From positions 3,187,501-3,251,500 of the forward strand of contig NZ_CP036299.1 of the NCBI RefSeq assembly GCF_007752345.1: a stretch of 64,000 nt of DNA, given 5' to 3'. Position 1 is the stretch's first letter; each line of letters opens with the position of its first letter. Both the position numbers and the translations under genes were made by a program. The notes beneath the pieces are model-generated. The model did no database searches. It saw only the letters and a list, made by a program, of their open reading frames with translations, and was not told where the DNA came from. The stretch is from Planctopirus ephydatiae (GTDB lineage: Bacteria > Planctomycetota > Planctomycetia > Planctomycetales > Planctomycetaceae). Below are positions 19,481 to 29,900 of the stretch, in pieces.

Positions 19481-20236
19481 TCAAACATTCCGCATCCGCT
19501 CCACAAACTGAGCATAATCCTCGGGCGTATCGATTCCAACTGAGGGATGATCAACATCAGCCACCTGGATGTGGACACCTGCTTCGAGAGCCCGTAATTG
19601 TTCCAGTTTTTCGAGTTTTTCCAGTGGGGATTGTGGCCATGTGGTCAGTTGCAGCAGAAAATCTGTGCGGAAGCCGTAGATTCCTACATGCAGTCTCCAG
19701 GGTGATGGCCCCAACAGTATCGATTCATCAAAGCCATCTCGCGGAAAGGGAATCACCGACCGACTGAAATAGAGCGCTCGGCCTGTCGAATCGGTGACGA
19801 CCTTGACACAGGACGTGGCTGCAATCGATTCCCAGCGTCTCAGGGGAGCAGCTAAAGTTGACATTTGCGCCTTGGGGACAACCAACAGACTTTCGATCAC
19901 TTTCGAAATATGTCCTCGATCAATTTCGGGCTCATCTCCTTGAACGTTCACCACGATTTCAAATTGATCCGCACGACGACGGATGACTTCTGCCACCCGG
20001 TCTGTGCCGCTGACGTGTTCACCCGTCATTTCCACGTTGGCCCCAAACGTCTCGGCAACCTGGAAAATTTCCGTGGCATCGGTCGCAATGACTAATTCAT
20101 CAAAAAGTTCTGTCGCAGCGACACGTTCCCAGACGTGTTGCAACAAAGGCTTGCCAGTTTGATTCAGGAGCATTTTTCCCGGCAGACGGGTTGATGCCAG
20201 CCGAGCAGGAATGACACCACAGATTTTTTGAGGCAT
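19481..20236 (-). CDS. kdsB: 3-deoxy-manno-octulosonate cytidylyltransferase (CMP-Kdo synthetase)
   Basis: KdsB couples Kdo to CMP so that it can be added to lipid A. The 251-residue length is normal. Signatures are VIPARLASTRLPGKML at the N-terminus (nucleotide-binding loop with Arg and Lys), TDATEIFQVAETFGANVEMT, the GTDRVAEV motif, NVQGDEPEID near residues 99-108 (metal site), and ALYFSRSVIPFPRDG. The C-terminal part includes the HVGIYGFRTDFLL strand. Its presence indicates lipopolysaccharide-type outer membrane synthesis. It is followed by pyrG, which supplies CTP. The 619-base region upstream should contain its promoter. Confidence 0.95.
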   Translation of the reverse strand: MPQKICGVIPARLASTRLPGKMLLNQTGKPLLQHVWERVAATELFDELVIATDATEIFQVAETFGANVEMTGEHVSGTDRVAEVIRRRADQFEIVVNVQGDEPEIDRGHISKVIESLLVVPKAQMSTLAAPLRRWESIAATSCVKVVTDSTGRALYFSRSVIPFPRDGFDESILLGPSPWRLHVGIYGFRTDFLLQLTTWPQSPLEKLEKLEQLRALEAGVHIQVADVDHPSVGIDTPEDYAQFVERMRNV

Positions 20237-20855
20237 GTCGTTTGATCTTTAACTTCCAATAGGGACAAGTTTTCTGAGTTCAAGGCAGTGATTCGCCAGC
20301 GATATTTACCATCACAACATTTCTGACCTGCAGGCCATCAGACTCCATCTGAACTGAGGTGAAAACCTCGAATCCTGCCATCATTTTGTGAGAGGTGACT
20401 CACTGGGGTTCAATCCATCTCCAAGTATTAAACTGGCTGTCCAGAAATCTTGTTCTTAAATGGTAAAACCACTCATCAAATTTAACAAAACCATCCATCA
20501 CAATTGGCTTTTCAACGATCTGCGCTCGCGACTAGGTTCACAAATTCCGACAGACACTTCTTCTTCTGCAATAAATCGAAAAATTTCTCTCGATAATGGG
20601 TGGTCTTAAACTGTGATTCTTTGTTCCATCTGTTCATTCAATCTGTACACTTTCAAGTGGCCAGTGAATGATGCACGAAAATCCAGGGGGAAAATAAATC
20701 TGAAGTCGATATGCATCGGAGATGTGATCAGTCTCACGCAGACGTTTTCAACATCCGGCACTCATGTTGCTGGAAAAGACTTCCCAGATCTTCATTGATT
20801 TATCCCGACCATTGGGGAATTTGAATACCTTCCTTGAAGTCAGTTTTCTTTCCAT
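20237..20855. other. Divergent intergenic region (619 bases), AT-rich
   Basis: The longest non-coding stretch in the window, between kdsB (-) and a histidine kinase (+). It is visibly richer in A+T than its neighbours. A small hairpin GAGGT-GAAA-ACCTC lies at 20356-20369. A 61-codon frame at 20613-20798 has no protein-like features. No RNA family was recognised. Confidence 0.4.
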
Positions 20856-23198
20856 ATGAATGAGTTCCTCCGCCAAGCAAAAGATGATCTCATCGCTTTT
20901 TCCGGAATCTTTCATCATTCCGAAATTGCCGATCAGCAATCTTTACTCAAAGAAGTCGTCTCACAGTCACCCATCATTCTATGGGTAATAGACGAACATG
21001 GTGTTTTCCGACTGAGCGAAGGGATGGGCTTAAGTGCTCTCGGACTGAAACCTGGTGAGACTATTGGAAAGTCTGTCTTCGAGATTTATGCCGACCAACC
21101 TCAGGCTTTGATGGGTGTTCGCCGCAGCCTTGCAGGTATTGAATCTCGGGAAATTGTACGTGTGATCGATCGTTATTACGACAGTTGGCAAAGGCCACTC
21201 TTCTCAACCGAAGGAAAGGTTCGCGGCGTCCTGGGAGTGGCGACCGATGTCACTCAACGGATTCTGGCACAGCAGGAAACAGCCGAATTCGAACAACGTT
21301 TTCGGGCAGCTTTTCATTATTCACCGGCAGCGATCACCGTCACTGATATTGAAACGGGGCGTTTCATCGATGCCAACGATGCGTACCTTAAGATGATCGG
21401 GTTGAAGCGAGAAGAAACGATCGGCAAAACCACCCTCGAACTCGGCCTTTGGAAAGACCCTTCGGAACGCGCCCTTTTGGTTGAAAAAGTTCTTAAGGGC
21501 GAAACCATGGCTGCCTCCAGCCATGTATTGACAGATCGGCAAGGGAGAAATCTATCTGTCCAATGGTCAGCCAGCGTGATTGTGCTCGATGGTCGAAAAT
21601 GCATGCTTTCGTGCATGCTCGATATGACAGCTCGAGCCAAAGCGACACAACGCGCAGAGTTGACGCGTCAACAACTGCGTACTCTTGGTCGACTGGCTCC
21701 TGTGGCAATTTTTCGGACGAATGCTCAAGGCGAGATTCGACAAGCCAATGGACGCTATCGTCAACTGGTTGGCGATGCTGACCAGGCCAACTCACTGGGT
21801 TGCTGGATTGATCGCATCCTTCCTGAGGATCTTCCAGAAGTCACACGTGTCTGGAAGAATGCCGTCAAGCATGGCCAATCCTGCCTGCTCGAGTTTCGCA
21901 TGGTTGATGCACAATCGCGTGAGCGATGGATTCTTCTCAGCACTAAGCCGCTGTTTCATAAAAAGTCCTTGCGATCCTTCGTCGGGACGTTGACAGACAT
22001 CACCGCCCGCAAGCGCGCCGAAGCAGCGATGGAGCAGATGAATCATGCCCTTGAAACCCGTGTTGCCATTCGAACTCAAGAGTTAAGACAGGTTGTCGAA
22101 GAGTTGGAAGTACGCCGTTCCCAATGGGAATCGCTGGTTCGAAATGCCCCTGATGTCATTTTGAGAATCCGGACTGACCGTACCATCGAGTTCGTCAATC
22201 GCACGGAGTTCGGCTGGCAACCAGAAGATCTGATTCATCAGGATTCACTGTTTTTTGTCCATCCGGATGACCGCGACGATGTGGAGAGAGTGCTTCATCT
22301 GGTCTTCACCGAGGGGACACCACTGACCGTCCAGCTACGCAGCCGGAAAAAAACTGGCGAAACTCTCTGGTACGCAGTGCATATCGGCCCGGTCTACCGC
22401 GGGAACAGCATCATAGCTGCCACTGCGGTTCTGCGCGACATTACTCAGCAGAAGTTTTATGAGGAAGAAGCGATTCGCAGACGCGACGAACTCGCCCATG
22501 CGTCCCGCCTTTCGACGATCGGTGAAATGGCCGCCATGGTGGCCCATGAACTCAACCAGCCACTGGCCGCGATTGCCAATTTTGTCCGCGGCGCCGTGCA
22601 TCGCTTGCAGGAACCCAACTTCAAGGTTGATGAAATCATCGATGGTCTAGAAAAGGCCAATCGGCAGGCTCAAAGAGCCGGCGAAATGATCCATGGGATT
22701 CGCCGATTCCTCCGCAAGCGCGATTCCCTGCAGATGCCCATTCATCTGCCTCCCCTTGTGCACGAAGCCTGGGGCCTGGCAGAAATTGAAGCCTCCCGCT
22801 ATCGAATTCAGTTGGAGACCGAGTTCGCTCGGGCACTGCCACTGATTATCGCAGACGATGTCCAGATCGTACAGGTGCTCCTGAATCTCTTTCTCAACGG
22901 CATCGATGCTATGAAATCCATTCCACTGCCTGAGCGCAAACTGATTGTTCGAGGGCGCATCGAGAATCGCCAGACTGTTGTTTGTGAAGTGGAAGATCGG
23001 GGAACAGGCTTCAGTCCCAAGATTTCCGATACGATGTTCGATGCCTTTATCACAACGAAGGAGGAGGGGCTGGGACTGGGACTCTCCGTCAGCAGAAGCA
23101 TTGTCGAAGCTCATGGGGGGCGGCTGCGATCTTTCCCTAACCACGAAAAACCGGGAGTCACTTTTCAAATGATTCTTCCCATTCCCGCAGATGATTAG
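20856..23198 (+). CDS. Soluble multi-PAS sensor histidine kinase (FixL/NtrB-like)
   Basis: A 780-residue kinase without a membrane helix, so it senses a cytoplasmic signal. Four PAS-like modules can be followed, at about residues 30-130, 150-265, 280-390 and 425-545. Two end in the typical GVATDVTQR and GTLTDITARKRAE hooks. A coiled coil (MNHALETRVAIRTQELRQVV) connects PAS3 and PAS4. The dimerisation domain has the phospho-acceptor His in AAMVAHELNQPLAAIANF, the FixL/DctB-type H box. The ATPase domain has VLLNLFLNGIDAM (N box), EDRGTGFS and GLGLGLSVSRSIVEAHGG. The ligand is not evident, and whether any PAS binds heme cannot be judged by eye. The partner regulator follows 89 bases downstream. 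Confidence 0.93.
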   Translation: MNEFLRQAKDDLIAFSGIFHHSEIADQQSLLKEVVSQSPIILWVIDEHGVFRLSEGMGLSALGLKPGETIGKSVFEIYADQPQALMGVRRSLAGIESREIVRVIDRYYDSWQRPLFSTEGKVRGVLGVATDVTQRILAQQETAEFEQRFRAAFHYSPAAITVTDIETGRFIDANDAYLKMIGLKREETIGKTTLELGLWKDPSERALLVEKVLKGETMAASSHVLTDRQGRNLSVQWSASVIVLDGRKCMLSCMLDMTARAKATQRAELTRQQLRTLGRLAPVAIFRTNAQGEIRQANGRYRQLVGDADQANSLGCWIDRILPEDLPEVTRVWKNAVKHGQSCLLEFRMVDAQSRERWILLSTKPLFHKKSLRSFVGTLTDITARKRAEAAMEQMNHALETRVAIRTQELRQVVEELEVRRSQWESLVRNAPDVILRIRTDRTIEFVNRTEFGWQPEDLIHQDSLFFVHPDDRDDVERVLHLVFTEGTPLTVQLRSRKKTGETLWYAVHIGPVYRGNSIIAATAVLRDITQQKFYEEEAIRRRDELAHASRLSTIGEMAAMVAHELNQPLAAIANFVRGAVHRLQEPNFKVDEIIDGLEKANRQAQRAGEMIHGIRRFLRKRDSLQMPIHLPPLVHEAWGLAEIEASRYRIQLETEFARALPLIIADDVQIVQVLLNLFLNGIDAMKSIPLPERKLIVRGRIENRQTVVCEVEDRGTGFSPKISDTMFDAFITTKEEGLGLGLSVSRSIVEAHGGRLRSFPNHEKPGVTFQMILPIPADD

Positions 23199-23287
23199 CC
23201 ACTCCCAAACCGTTTGAAGAAATCAGCAATGAAGACTGTAAATTTCTGAGTGACCGAACCCTGTTGTACATTCTGTATCCTTAGTTG

Positions 23288-24010
23288 ATGCACGATATGA
23301 AAGAGATAGAAATCATGTATCAATTCACTTCCTTAACTCAGGAACTGGCCACCATGACTACAGAACAGCCATTGCCACCGACGGTTTACGTGATCGACGA
23401 TGACGCTGGATTTGCTGAATCTGCCAAGTTTCTGATTGAGTCGATCCATCGCCCGGTGGTGAACTTCTCTTCGGCTGATGAATTTCTAGCGCAGTTCAAC
23501 CCCAGGCATACCGGCTGCATTATCTGCGATGTGCGCATGCCAGGCATGAGCGGACTCGAGCTTCAGGAAGTACTGCGTGAACGCAATTGTCTGATGCCGA
23601 TCATCATTGTCTCTGCCTTTGGAGATGTTCCGATTGCAGTCCGGGCGATGAAAGCCGGTGCGATCCATGTTCTCAAGAAACCCTTTGACGACAATGATTT
23701 TCTGGAACTCATTCAGAAGGCTCTGGCTGAAGATGCCAGACGACGCGAAGAATTCCGGACACAGCAGGTGGTTCTGGATCGATATGATCGTCTGACTGAT
23801 CGGGAACGGGAGGTTTTCGAGGAAGTCATCGAAGGTCTTTCAAGCAAAGAAATTGGCCAGCGGCTTTCAGTGAGCTTCAAAACCGTCGAGGCCCATCGAG
23901 CGAAAATCATGAAGAAAATGGAAGCAGACAGTATTCCGCAACTGCTCCGCATGTGGTTCACCATCCAGCAATGCCGGCCGACGAAAACCATTCTCCCACC
24001 GCAGGGATAA
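23288..24010 (+). CDS. FixJ-like response regulator with LuxR-type DNA-binding domain
   Basis: A receiver plus helix-turn-helix regulator of the FixJ/NarL group. The receiver begins PTVYVIDDDAGFAESAKFL, has the phospho-acceptor Asp in CIICDVRMPGMSG, the switch Ser in IIIVSAFGDVPIAVRAMKAGA, and the Lys of VLKKPFDDNDF. The C-terminal LTDREREVFEEVIEGLSSKEIGQRL and SFKTVEAHRAKIMKKM form the LuxR HTH. Several starts are possible (ATG 23288, 23297, 23315, 23354). ATG 23354 is also attractive, since it puts the receiver right at the N-terminus as in FixJ and has AGGA about 11 bases upstream. It is almost certainly the target of the kinase upstream. Confidence 0.92.
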   Translation: MHDMKEIEIMYQFTSLTQELATMTTEQPLPPTVYVIDDDAGFAESAKFLIESIHRPVVNFSSADEFLAQFNPRHTGCIICDVRMPGMSGLELQEVLRERNCLMPIIIVSAFGDVPIAVRAMKAGAIHVLKKPFDDNDFLELIQKALAEDARRREEFRTQQVVLDRYDRLTDREREVFEEVIEGLSSKEIGQRLSVSFKTVEAHRAKIMKKMEADSIPQLLRMWFTIQQCRPTKTILPPQG

Positions 24011-24124
24011 ACGCCACCCTTATAACGATGAAGAATTGCACTCCAGGTTTGGACGATCCTTTGAACAACTGACATCAATCATAGAATCCAGTTCAAGAGA
24101 ATCTGTCTGAATGGGCCAACAAGC

Positions 24125-24835
24125 ATGCATTTGCTGTTCGATCTCGATGGTACGCTCACAGATCCATTTGAAGGGATCACAAACTGTATTCGCCATGCTT
24201 TGGAACAGCACGGTTTTGAAGCGCCTCCTGCGCACGATTTGAAGTGGTGCATCGGCCCACCACTTCGATCGAGCTTCCAACAGTTAACCAGGAGTAACAA
24301 CCCGGATCTGCTGGACGATTGCCTCAAGTCTTACCGCGAACGATTCACCACATCAGGGCTTTATGAGAACCGGCTTGTCGATGGGATTGTCGAAGTTCTT
24401 GAGGGGCTCGATCGCCAGAAATACAAGCTCTGGGTCGCCACCTCAAAACCGGCTGTCTATGCACGCCGGATTGTCGCCCACTTCGGACTGGATCAGTATT
24501 TTCTCAATGTCTACGGGAGCGAACTCGATGGGACCCGCACCCACAAAGTCGAACTGCTGAGTCATCTTCTCATGAAAGAACAACTGTCTCCCACAGAGAC
24601 CCTGATGATTGGCGATCGGGAACATGATATCTATGGTGCCAGAAGCAACCATCTTGCCGCCATTGGCGTCCTGTGGGGATACGGCTCTCACGAAGAGCTG
24701 ACTCAGGCCGGTGCTCATGCCGTCGTTGACACACCTGGCGAACTCAGTCTGCTGTTAAACAACTGGACCTTTCATCAGCCGGTTACTCCTTCAGAAACAG
24801 CCAGAAGAAGTCATCAGGTGGAACTTTCGCAGTGA
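24125..24835 (+). CDS. HAD-superfamily hydrolase, phosphoglycolate phosphatase-like
   Basis: A 236-residue HAD subfamily IA phosphatase. Motif I is LLFDLDGTLTDPFEGI at the N-terminus (both Asp present). Motif II is WVATSKPAVYA with the Ser/Thr. Motif III contains the Lys of THKVELL. Motif IV is MIGDREHDIYGARSNHLAAIGVLWGYGS, typical of Gph-like phosphatases. Residues 20-90 form the helical cap. Gph removes 2-phosphoglycolate formed during DNA repair, but relatives act on other phosphates, so the substrate is open. ATG 24125 leaves no leader before motif I. It stands 114 bases after the response regulator gene; co-transcription is possible but not shown. Confidence 0.88.
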   Translation: MHLLFDLDGTLTDPFEGITNCIRHALEQHGFEAPPAHDLKWCIGPPLRSSFQQLTRSNNPDLLDDCLKSYRERFTTSGLYENRLVDGIVEVLEGLDRQKYKLWVATSKPAVYARRIVAHFGLDQYFLNVYGSELDGTRTHKVELLSHLLMKEQLSPTETLMIGDREHDIYGARSNHLAAIGVLWGYGSHEELTQAGAHAVVDTPGELSLLLNNWTFHQPVTPSETARRSHQVELSQ

Positions 24836-25000
24836 TTGGCCAGCCTCTCTCCATCTGATTGTTGGAAACAATTGCTGACTCATATTTTACTTGGCAACGA
24901 AGAATCCACATCTGTACCCTGACCATATTGACTCGCTATGAAGCAATGACAACGACTTATTCAATGAAGTCCTGAAACTTACAGATCAAAGGGTGTGCTG

Positions 25001-25678
25001 ATGAATTTTCCCAGCATGATTGGTGGCGGTATTGTTGGTGGAGCCCTGGGAGCAACGATCTGGGCCGCGATCATTTATTTCACCAACTATGAAGTCGGCT
25101 ATGTCGCCATTCTGGTGGGGATTCTGGTTGGCTACTGCGTCAAGCTGGGTGCAGGGACATGGCAAGGCTTTGTCCCTGGCGCGATCGCAGCCGTGCTCGC
25201 AATCGTCTCTGTGACAGGTGGTAAATACGCAGCAGCCACGCTTCAAGCCAACGAAGTTGTTCAGAAAATGAATACTCAGGTGACTGATTACGATTTAAAG
25301 CTGGGAATGGCTGATCAACTTGTGTCCGAAAAAACTGAGAAAAAGCTGCCTATCACATGGAGAAATGGAAAAACTTCCGAGACAGCAGAATCACTGGAGG
25401 ACTACCCGGCAGATATTGTGGAGTCTGTCAACAAATCGTGGGAGACTCTTTCGGCTGAGCAGAAAGCGGCTCAACTCGCAGAACGTCAGAAAATGATTGA
25501 CGAATTTCAAGTCGAAATGGGAAACATGATTCGCCATCAAGCCTTCATGGCCAGCTTCAGTCCTTATGATCTGCTGTTTTTTGGCTTGGCAACTTATGCG
25601 GCGTTTCAATTGGGTAGCAATGCCGCCCCTAAACCAGAAGTTCCCACCAAATCTGAATCGACCGATCAGACTGCATGA
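25001..25678 (+). CDS. Small integral membrane protein of unknown function
   Basis: The 225-residue product has two or three hydrophobic helices in its first 75 residues (SMIGGGIVGGALGATIWAAI, a VGYVAILVGILVGY helix, and PGAIAAVLAIVSVTGG). A charged, soluble, mainly helical segment (about 80-180) follows, and then another hydrophobic stretch (YDLLFFGLATYAAFQLG) before a short polar tail. This resembles planctomycete membrane proteins of no assigned role; I do not recognise a family. ATG 25001 is preferred over GTG 24995 because AAAGGG lies 7 bases before it. Confidence 0.7.
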   Translation: MNFPSMIGGGIVGGALGATIWAAIIYFTNYEVGYVAILVGILVGYCVKLGAGTWQGFVPGAIAAVLAIVSVTGGKYAAATLQANEVVQKMNTQVTDYDLKLGMADQLVSEKTEKKLPITWRNGKTSETAESLEDYPADIVESVNKSWETLSAEQKAAQLAERQKMIDEFQVEMGNMIRHQAFMASFSPYDLLFFGLATYAAFQLGSNAAPKPEVPTKSESTDQTA

Positions 25679-25815
25679 TGCAGGACGCGCCAGGAATTTG
25701 TTGGAGATCACTCAACGAGTCAAAAAGTTGACCACGTCGTCAGTTATAATTCCCGTTGTTAAAATTTCTCACAGCAACAGCCTGCTGATCAACCAGCTTG
25801 TGGTCTACTTAGAAA

Positions 25816-26778
25816 ATGTCCACTTTTGACCTCTACGAGAATATCCAATCTGCTGCCGTGCGCATCGCTCCCTGGATCCACCGCACCCCAGTGCTCACCA
25901 GCCACACGTTGAATGCATTGTGTGAGGCTGAACTTTACTTCAAGTGTGAAAATCTCCAGCGCACTGGTTCATTTAAGGTTCGGGGAGCCCATAACGCCAC
26001 CTTCCTGCTGGAGGATCATCTGGTAAAAAAAGGAGTCGTGACGCATTCCTCTGGCAATCATGCGGCGGCACTGGCATTGGCGGGAAAGAATCGGGGAATA
26101 CCGGCCTTTATCGTCATGCCCAGTAACGCACCGAAGGCAAAAATCGAGTCGACAAAACGACTCGGCGGCAATGTGATCCTCTGTGAACCAACAGCAAGCG
26201 CACGTCAAATGGCAGCTGATCAACTGGTTCAAGAAACGAGTGGAACACTGATCCATCCCTTTGACGACCTGAGGATTGTCGCAGGGCAGGGGACATGTGC
26301 CTTGGAACTGCTCGACGAAATCCCCCATTTGGATGCCATCGTGGCACCGGTCGGTGGTGGAGGACTGCTCAGCGGAACGTCCATCGTCGCTCATCATCAA
26401 AGTCAGGTAACGAACCGCCCGTGTTTAACTTTTGGAGCAGAGCCAGCAGGTGCCGATGATGCCGCTCGATCCTTAGAAACTGGCGTTCGGCAGCCTATGA
26501 ACTCACCTCAAACGATTGCTGATGGTTTGCGGACAGCTCTGGGTGAGAACACATTCCCCATTATTCAACAGCATGTCGCTGCCATCGGCACAGTTTCCGA
26601 TGAAGAGATTCTCAAAGCCACCAGGCTGCTCTGGGAAGTGATGAAGATCGTGGTTGAGCCATCAGGCGCCGTCCCCTTTGCAGCGGTCTTGCAAAATCGA
26701 TTGCCACTGCGTGGCAAGAAAGTGGGCCTCATTCTCAGTGGGGGGAATCTCGATCTTGATCGCTTGCCATGGTCTTAA
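25816..26778 (+). CDS. PLP-dependent threonine/serine dehydratase or serine racemase
   Basis: A 320-residue fold-type II PLP enzyme. The PLP lysine lies in RTGSFKVRGAHNA near residue 53. The substrate and phosphate loops are SSGNHAAALA near residues 77-86 and the tetraglycine loop PVGGGGLLSG near residues 178-187. LSGGNLDLDRL at the end matches the cofactor-ring contact of this group. Without the C-terminal ACT-like regulatory domain of biosynthetic IlvA, it belongs to the short class (catabolic threonine dehydratase, serine racemase, hydroxyaspartate dehydratase); these are hard to tell apart by eye. No clear ribosome site precedes ATG 25816. A perfect TATAAT lies at 25745-25750, but no -35 is at the right distance. 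Confidence 0.9.
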   Translation: MSTFDLYENIQSAAVRIAPWIHRTPVLTSHTLNALCEAELYFKCENLQRTGSFKVRGAHNATFLLEDHLVKKGVVTHSSGNHAAALALAGKNRGIPAFIVMPSNAPKAKIESTKRLGGNVILCEPTASARQMAADQLVQETSGTLIHPFDDLRIVAGQGTCALELLDEIPHLDAIVAPVGGGGLLSGTSIVAHHQSQVTNRPCLTFGAEPAGADDAARSLETGVRQPMNSPQTIADGLRTALGENTFPIIQQHVAAIGTVSDEEILKATRLLWEVMKIVVEPSGAVPFAAVLQNRLPLRGKKVGLILSGGNLDLDRLPWS

Positions 26779-26889
26779 TCCTCTAGAGCAGTCTCTTGAG
26801 AAGTCTTTAGCCAGCGAGCATCTCTACGTCAGTCCAGCAGGCAACAAACCAATAGCCTTGCAACATTTGCAAACTGGATTTCAAAGATC

Positions 26890-26928
26890 AAAAAAATCAG
26901 CAGCGACCTGATGAGTCGCTGCTGATTT
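26890..26928. terminator. Strong bidirectional terminator
   Basis: AAATCAGCAGCGAC (26894-26907) pairs perfectly over 14 bases with GTCGCTGCTGATTT (26915-26928) around a 7-base loop. An A-run at 26890-26896 becomes a T-run on the minus strand. It lies between two convergent genes (stops at 26778 and 26959). Confidence 0.85.
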
Positions 26929-26958
26929 GGCTTATCACTTCATCACACAAGCCTGGTT

Positions 26959-29900
26959 CTACTTTTTGAATCTCGCATCTCGTGGATTGTTTCGAGAAAT
27001 CGAGTACGCCAGCAGATCTAGTAATTCCTCCTCATTGAGTGTATTCAACAACCCTTTGGGCATCAGTGACTCCTGCGCTGCGGAAATGGACTCAATTTCC
27101 TTCCTCGCCAGTTCGACAAACTTGGTGGCATCTTCGGGGTCTGTCACCAGCAGAATCGACGTCGGCGATTCATGCACGATCCGCCCCACTAGCGAGCGAC
27201 CGTCGGCTGTCTCCACCACACTCGCTTTGTATTGATCCGAAACAACCTTGCTGGGTTCGACAATCGCCTCGACAAGATCCTTGAGCTGGAATCGGCCGGC
27301 GACCTGTGTCATATCGGGCCCGGTGGCACCACCGTCTTCACCAAAGCGATGGCAGACAATACAACGTGCAGCCGCAAAGGCACGTTTGCCCTTTTCGAAG
27401 TTTCGACCTCGATCGAGTCGGCCACTCGTCACCAGGGCCATCACTTCATCCTTTGTCCAGGCTTTACCAGGGCCCATTGGCTTTGGCAGCGGGGGCGGCG
27501 TGTAAGGCTTACGGGCACCGAGAACTTCCAGCGCCAGTTTTTCGTTTTCAGAAAGCCCCGTAAGACTCTCGTTCTCCATGTTGATCAGAAACTTGCGGAA
27601 ACTGTTGCCACCGGCCCACTCACGAGCCCGCTGGAACCACCCGTGATACCCCTTGCGATCATCAATCGTCCAGGCATCCCGTTCATGAACAGTTCTCAAG
27701 GCATAGGCGTAATGAATTTGCAACAGGTCACCACCTCGTTCGAGGGATGCCCGCACGGCACTTCCATAGCCGGCATTGCGGGTGATCAACTCTTTGAGAG
27801 CAGATTCGTCTGGTGCCAGATTCGTGGGACGTCCCTTTGAGCTCGATTGCTCAGAAAGTAGGTTCACCAACCGGGAAACAATTCCCGGGGCTCTGACAGC
27901 GACCAGCATCGAGGAGAGTTGCCGGTCGAGGTCGAACTCGCCACTGGGGAATTGGGGATTCCATCGGGCCGCGAAACTCTTCTTAAACTCGACTGAGGGC
28001 TCACCGAGACGAACCATCACGAGTTCGTAGGCTCTGAGTAGCCATACCTTCTGGGTGGCTGAAAGCTTCTCAATATCAATCTGGTCGAGAGCCTTGAGGA
28101 TTGCCAGCTGATCGGAGGGATCTGCCTGATGAGCCAACGCGATGGCCCCTTCGATCAGAGCCAGTGATGACTTGGAGGCAAGAGCCTTGTCTTTCCATTG
28201 AGCAACTGGTTGATGCTCAAGTGCTACCCGGGCTGCATAGCGAATGTACCGGTCTTCATGTCCCAGATTTGCCAAAGCTTTGGGGATTGCCTGATCCGGT
28301 TTGGCTGCAGACGTATGGAAACTTTCAAGTTCACGCCTTAAAGAACGCAGCGCGGCCCCCTCTTCAGACTTCGCCATGACGGGCTGTGTCGACTCATTTC
28401 CGGTGTAACGCACACGATAAAGTTCACCTTGCCCACCACGTCCACCCACGGTGAAGTACATGGCTCCATCACGACCAATCGTGACATCTGTCAGTGGGAG
28501 CGGTGTGCGAGAGACAAACTCCTCACGCGTGGCACGGTAACTTGAGCCTTCCGGAGTGAGATGAATCGCGTACATCGTCCCGAACGTCCAATCGCACAGG
28601 TAAAGTGCCTTTTGGTACTTGGCCGGGAAGCGAGTGCCATATCCAAACGTCACACCGACCGGTGAACCCGGACCAATGTCATACAGCGCGGGTAAGCTGT
28701 CTGGAAAAATCGCAGGCCACTTGCCACTGCCACTGCGCCACCCCAGTTCACTGCCGCTGGTGGCATGGTTGACGCGGGTGGGCCGATACCAGGGTGTACC
28801 AAAATCCCACTCCATGTCGGCATCGTAGACAAATAACTCACCATCGGTGTTGAAAGCCATGTCATAAGGATTGCGATAACCCGCACTCCAGACTTCCCAG
28901 CTTTTGCCATCTTTGTCTGTCGAAACGACATATCCACCTGGAGCCAGAATCCCTGCAGCATGCCCGTTGGCATCCCACATACGAGTGATGATCTGGTCTT
29001 CATCCCAGTTGGCAGGCAATCGACTGGCGCCATCGGCCGCTAGTTCAACACGTCTCTGCTCAGCACGAATTCCACCCATCGTTTGCGGCGGGGTGAGATC
29101 TTTGATGTTGAACGGAACTTTCGTGTGATTGCCACAAATCACAAACAGTTTCTGACCATCTGGCGAAAGCACAATGCTATGCGGGCCATGCTCACCACCC
29201 CCTTGCAAATCGCGAAGTTTCTCAACTTTGTCAAGAACGTCGTCTCCATTGCTGTCGGTGGCTCGATAGAGCCCGCTGCCTGGCCCACCATTGCACACCA
29301 CGTAGAGAGCATCAAAAGCCCAGAGGAGCCCTTGTGCTCCCGAAAGTTCGACTGGAATTTTTTCAACGATTGTTTCACCGGTGCCATCGAGAGGGGCTGG
29401 TGTAATTCGCACCAGGCCTTTGCCACCTTGATCGCTGGCAATCAGCCGACCCTTAGGATCCGAAGTAATCGCCACCCATGAACCCAGTTCATCCCGGGGG
29501 ACCACAAACAGTCGTTCGACTTCAAAGCCACTGGGGACTGAAAAATTCTTGGCTGCGGGACTGACTTCATTCGCATTTGTCATCACCTGGCCCCACGGGG
29601 CTTCTCCCGGTTTGGCCACCAGCTTGATGGGATGTTGCTTCTGAAGATCGTCGCTTGAAAACGCCTGCCAGCTCTCGTCACTCTCGATGGCAGAAACTTT
29701 GCCTTGGGCATCTTTCATACTCAGGCGGCAGCAGAACGCTGCGATCCCGCCTTCATTGCGGACTTTCGCCGTCAGAACATTTTCCCCCTTGGCGAGCTTA
29801 CCTGTGAGAGGGATGGTGATGGGAGTTTGCCATTCGTTGCTCGAACCAATCGACTTCCCATTCAGGAACAACTCCATCTCGTTATCGCACGTGGCGACAA

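Noticed and set aside
20613-20798. A 61-codon frame in front of the multi-PAS kinase
   Set aside because: No ribosome site or protein-like features; probably chance in AT-rich spacer.
25728-25750. TTGACC...TATAAT as the promoter of the PLP dehydratase gene
   Set aside because: The spacer is only 11 bases, too short for a sigma-70 promoter; the TATAAT alone may still be a -10 element.
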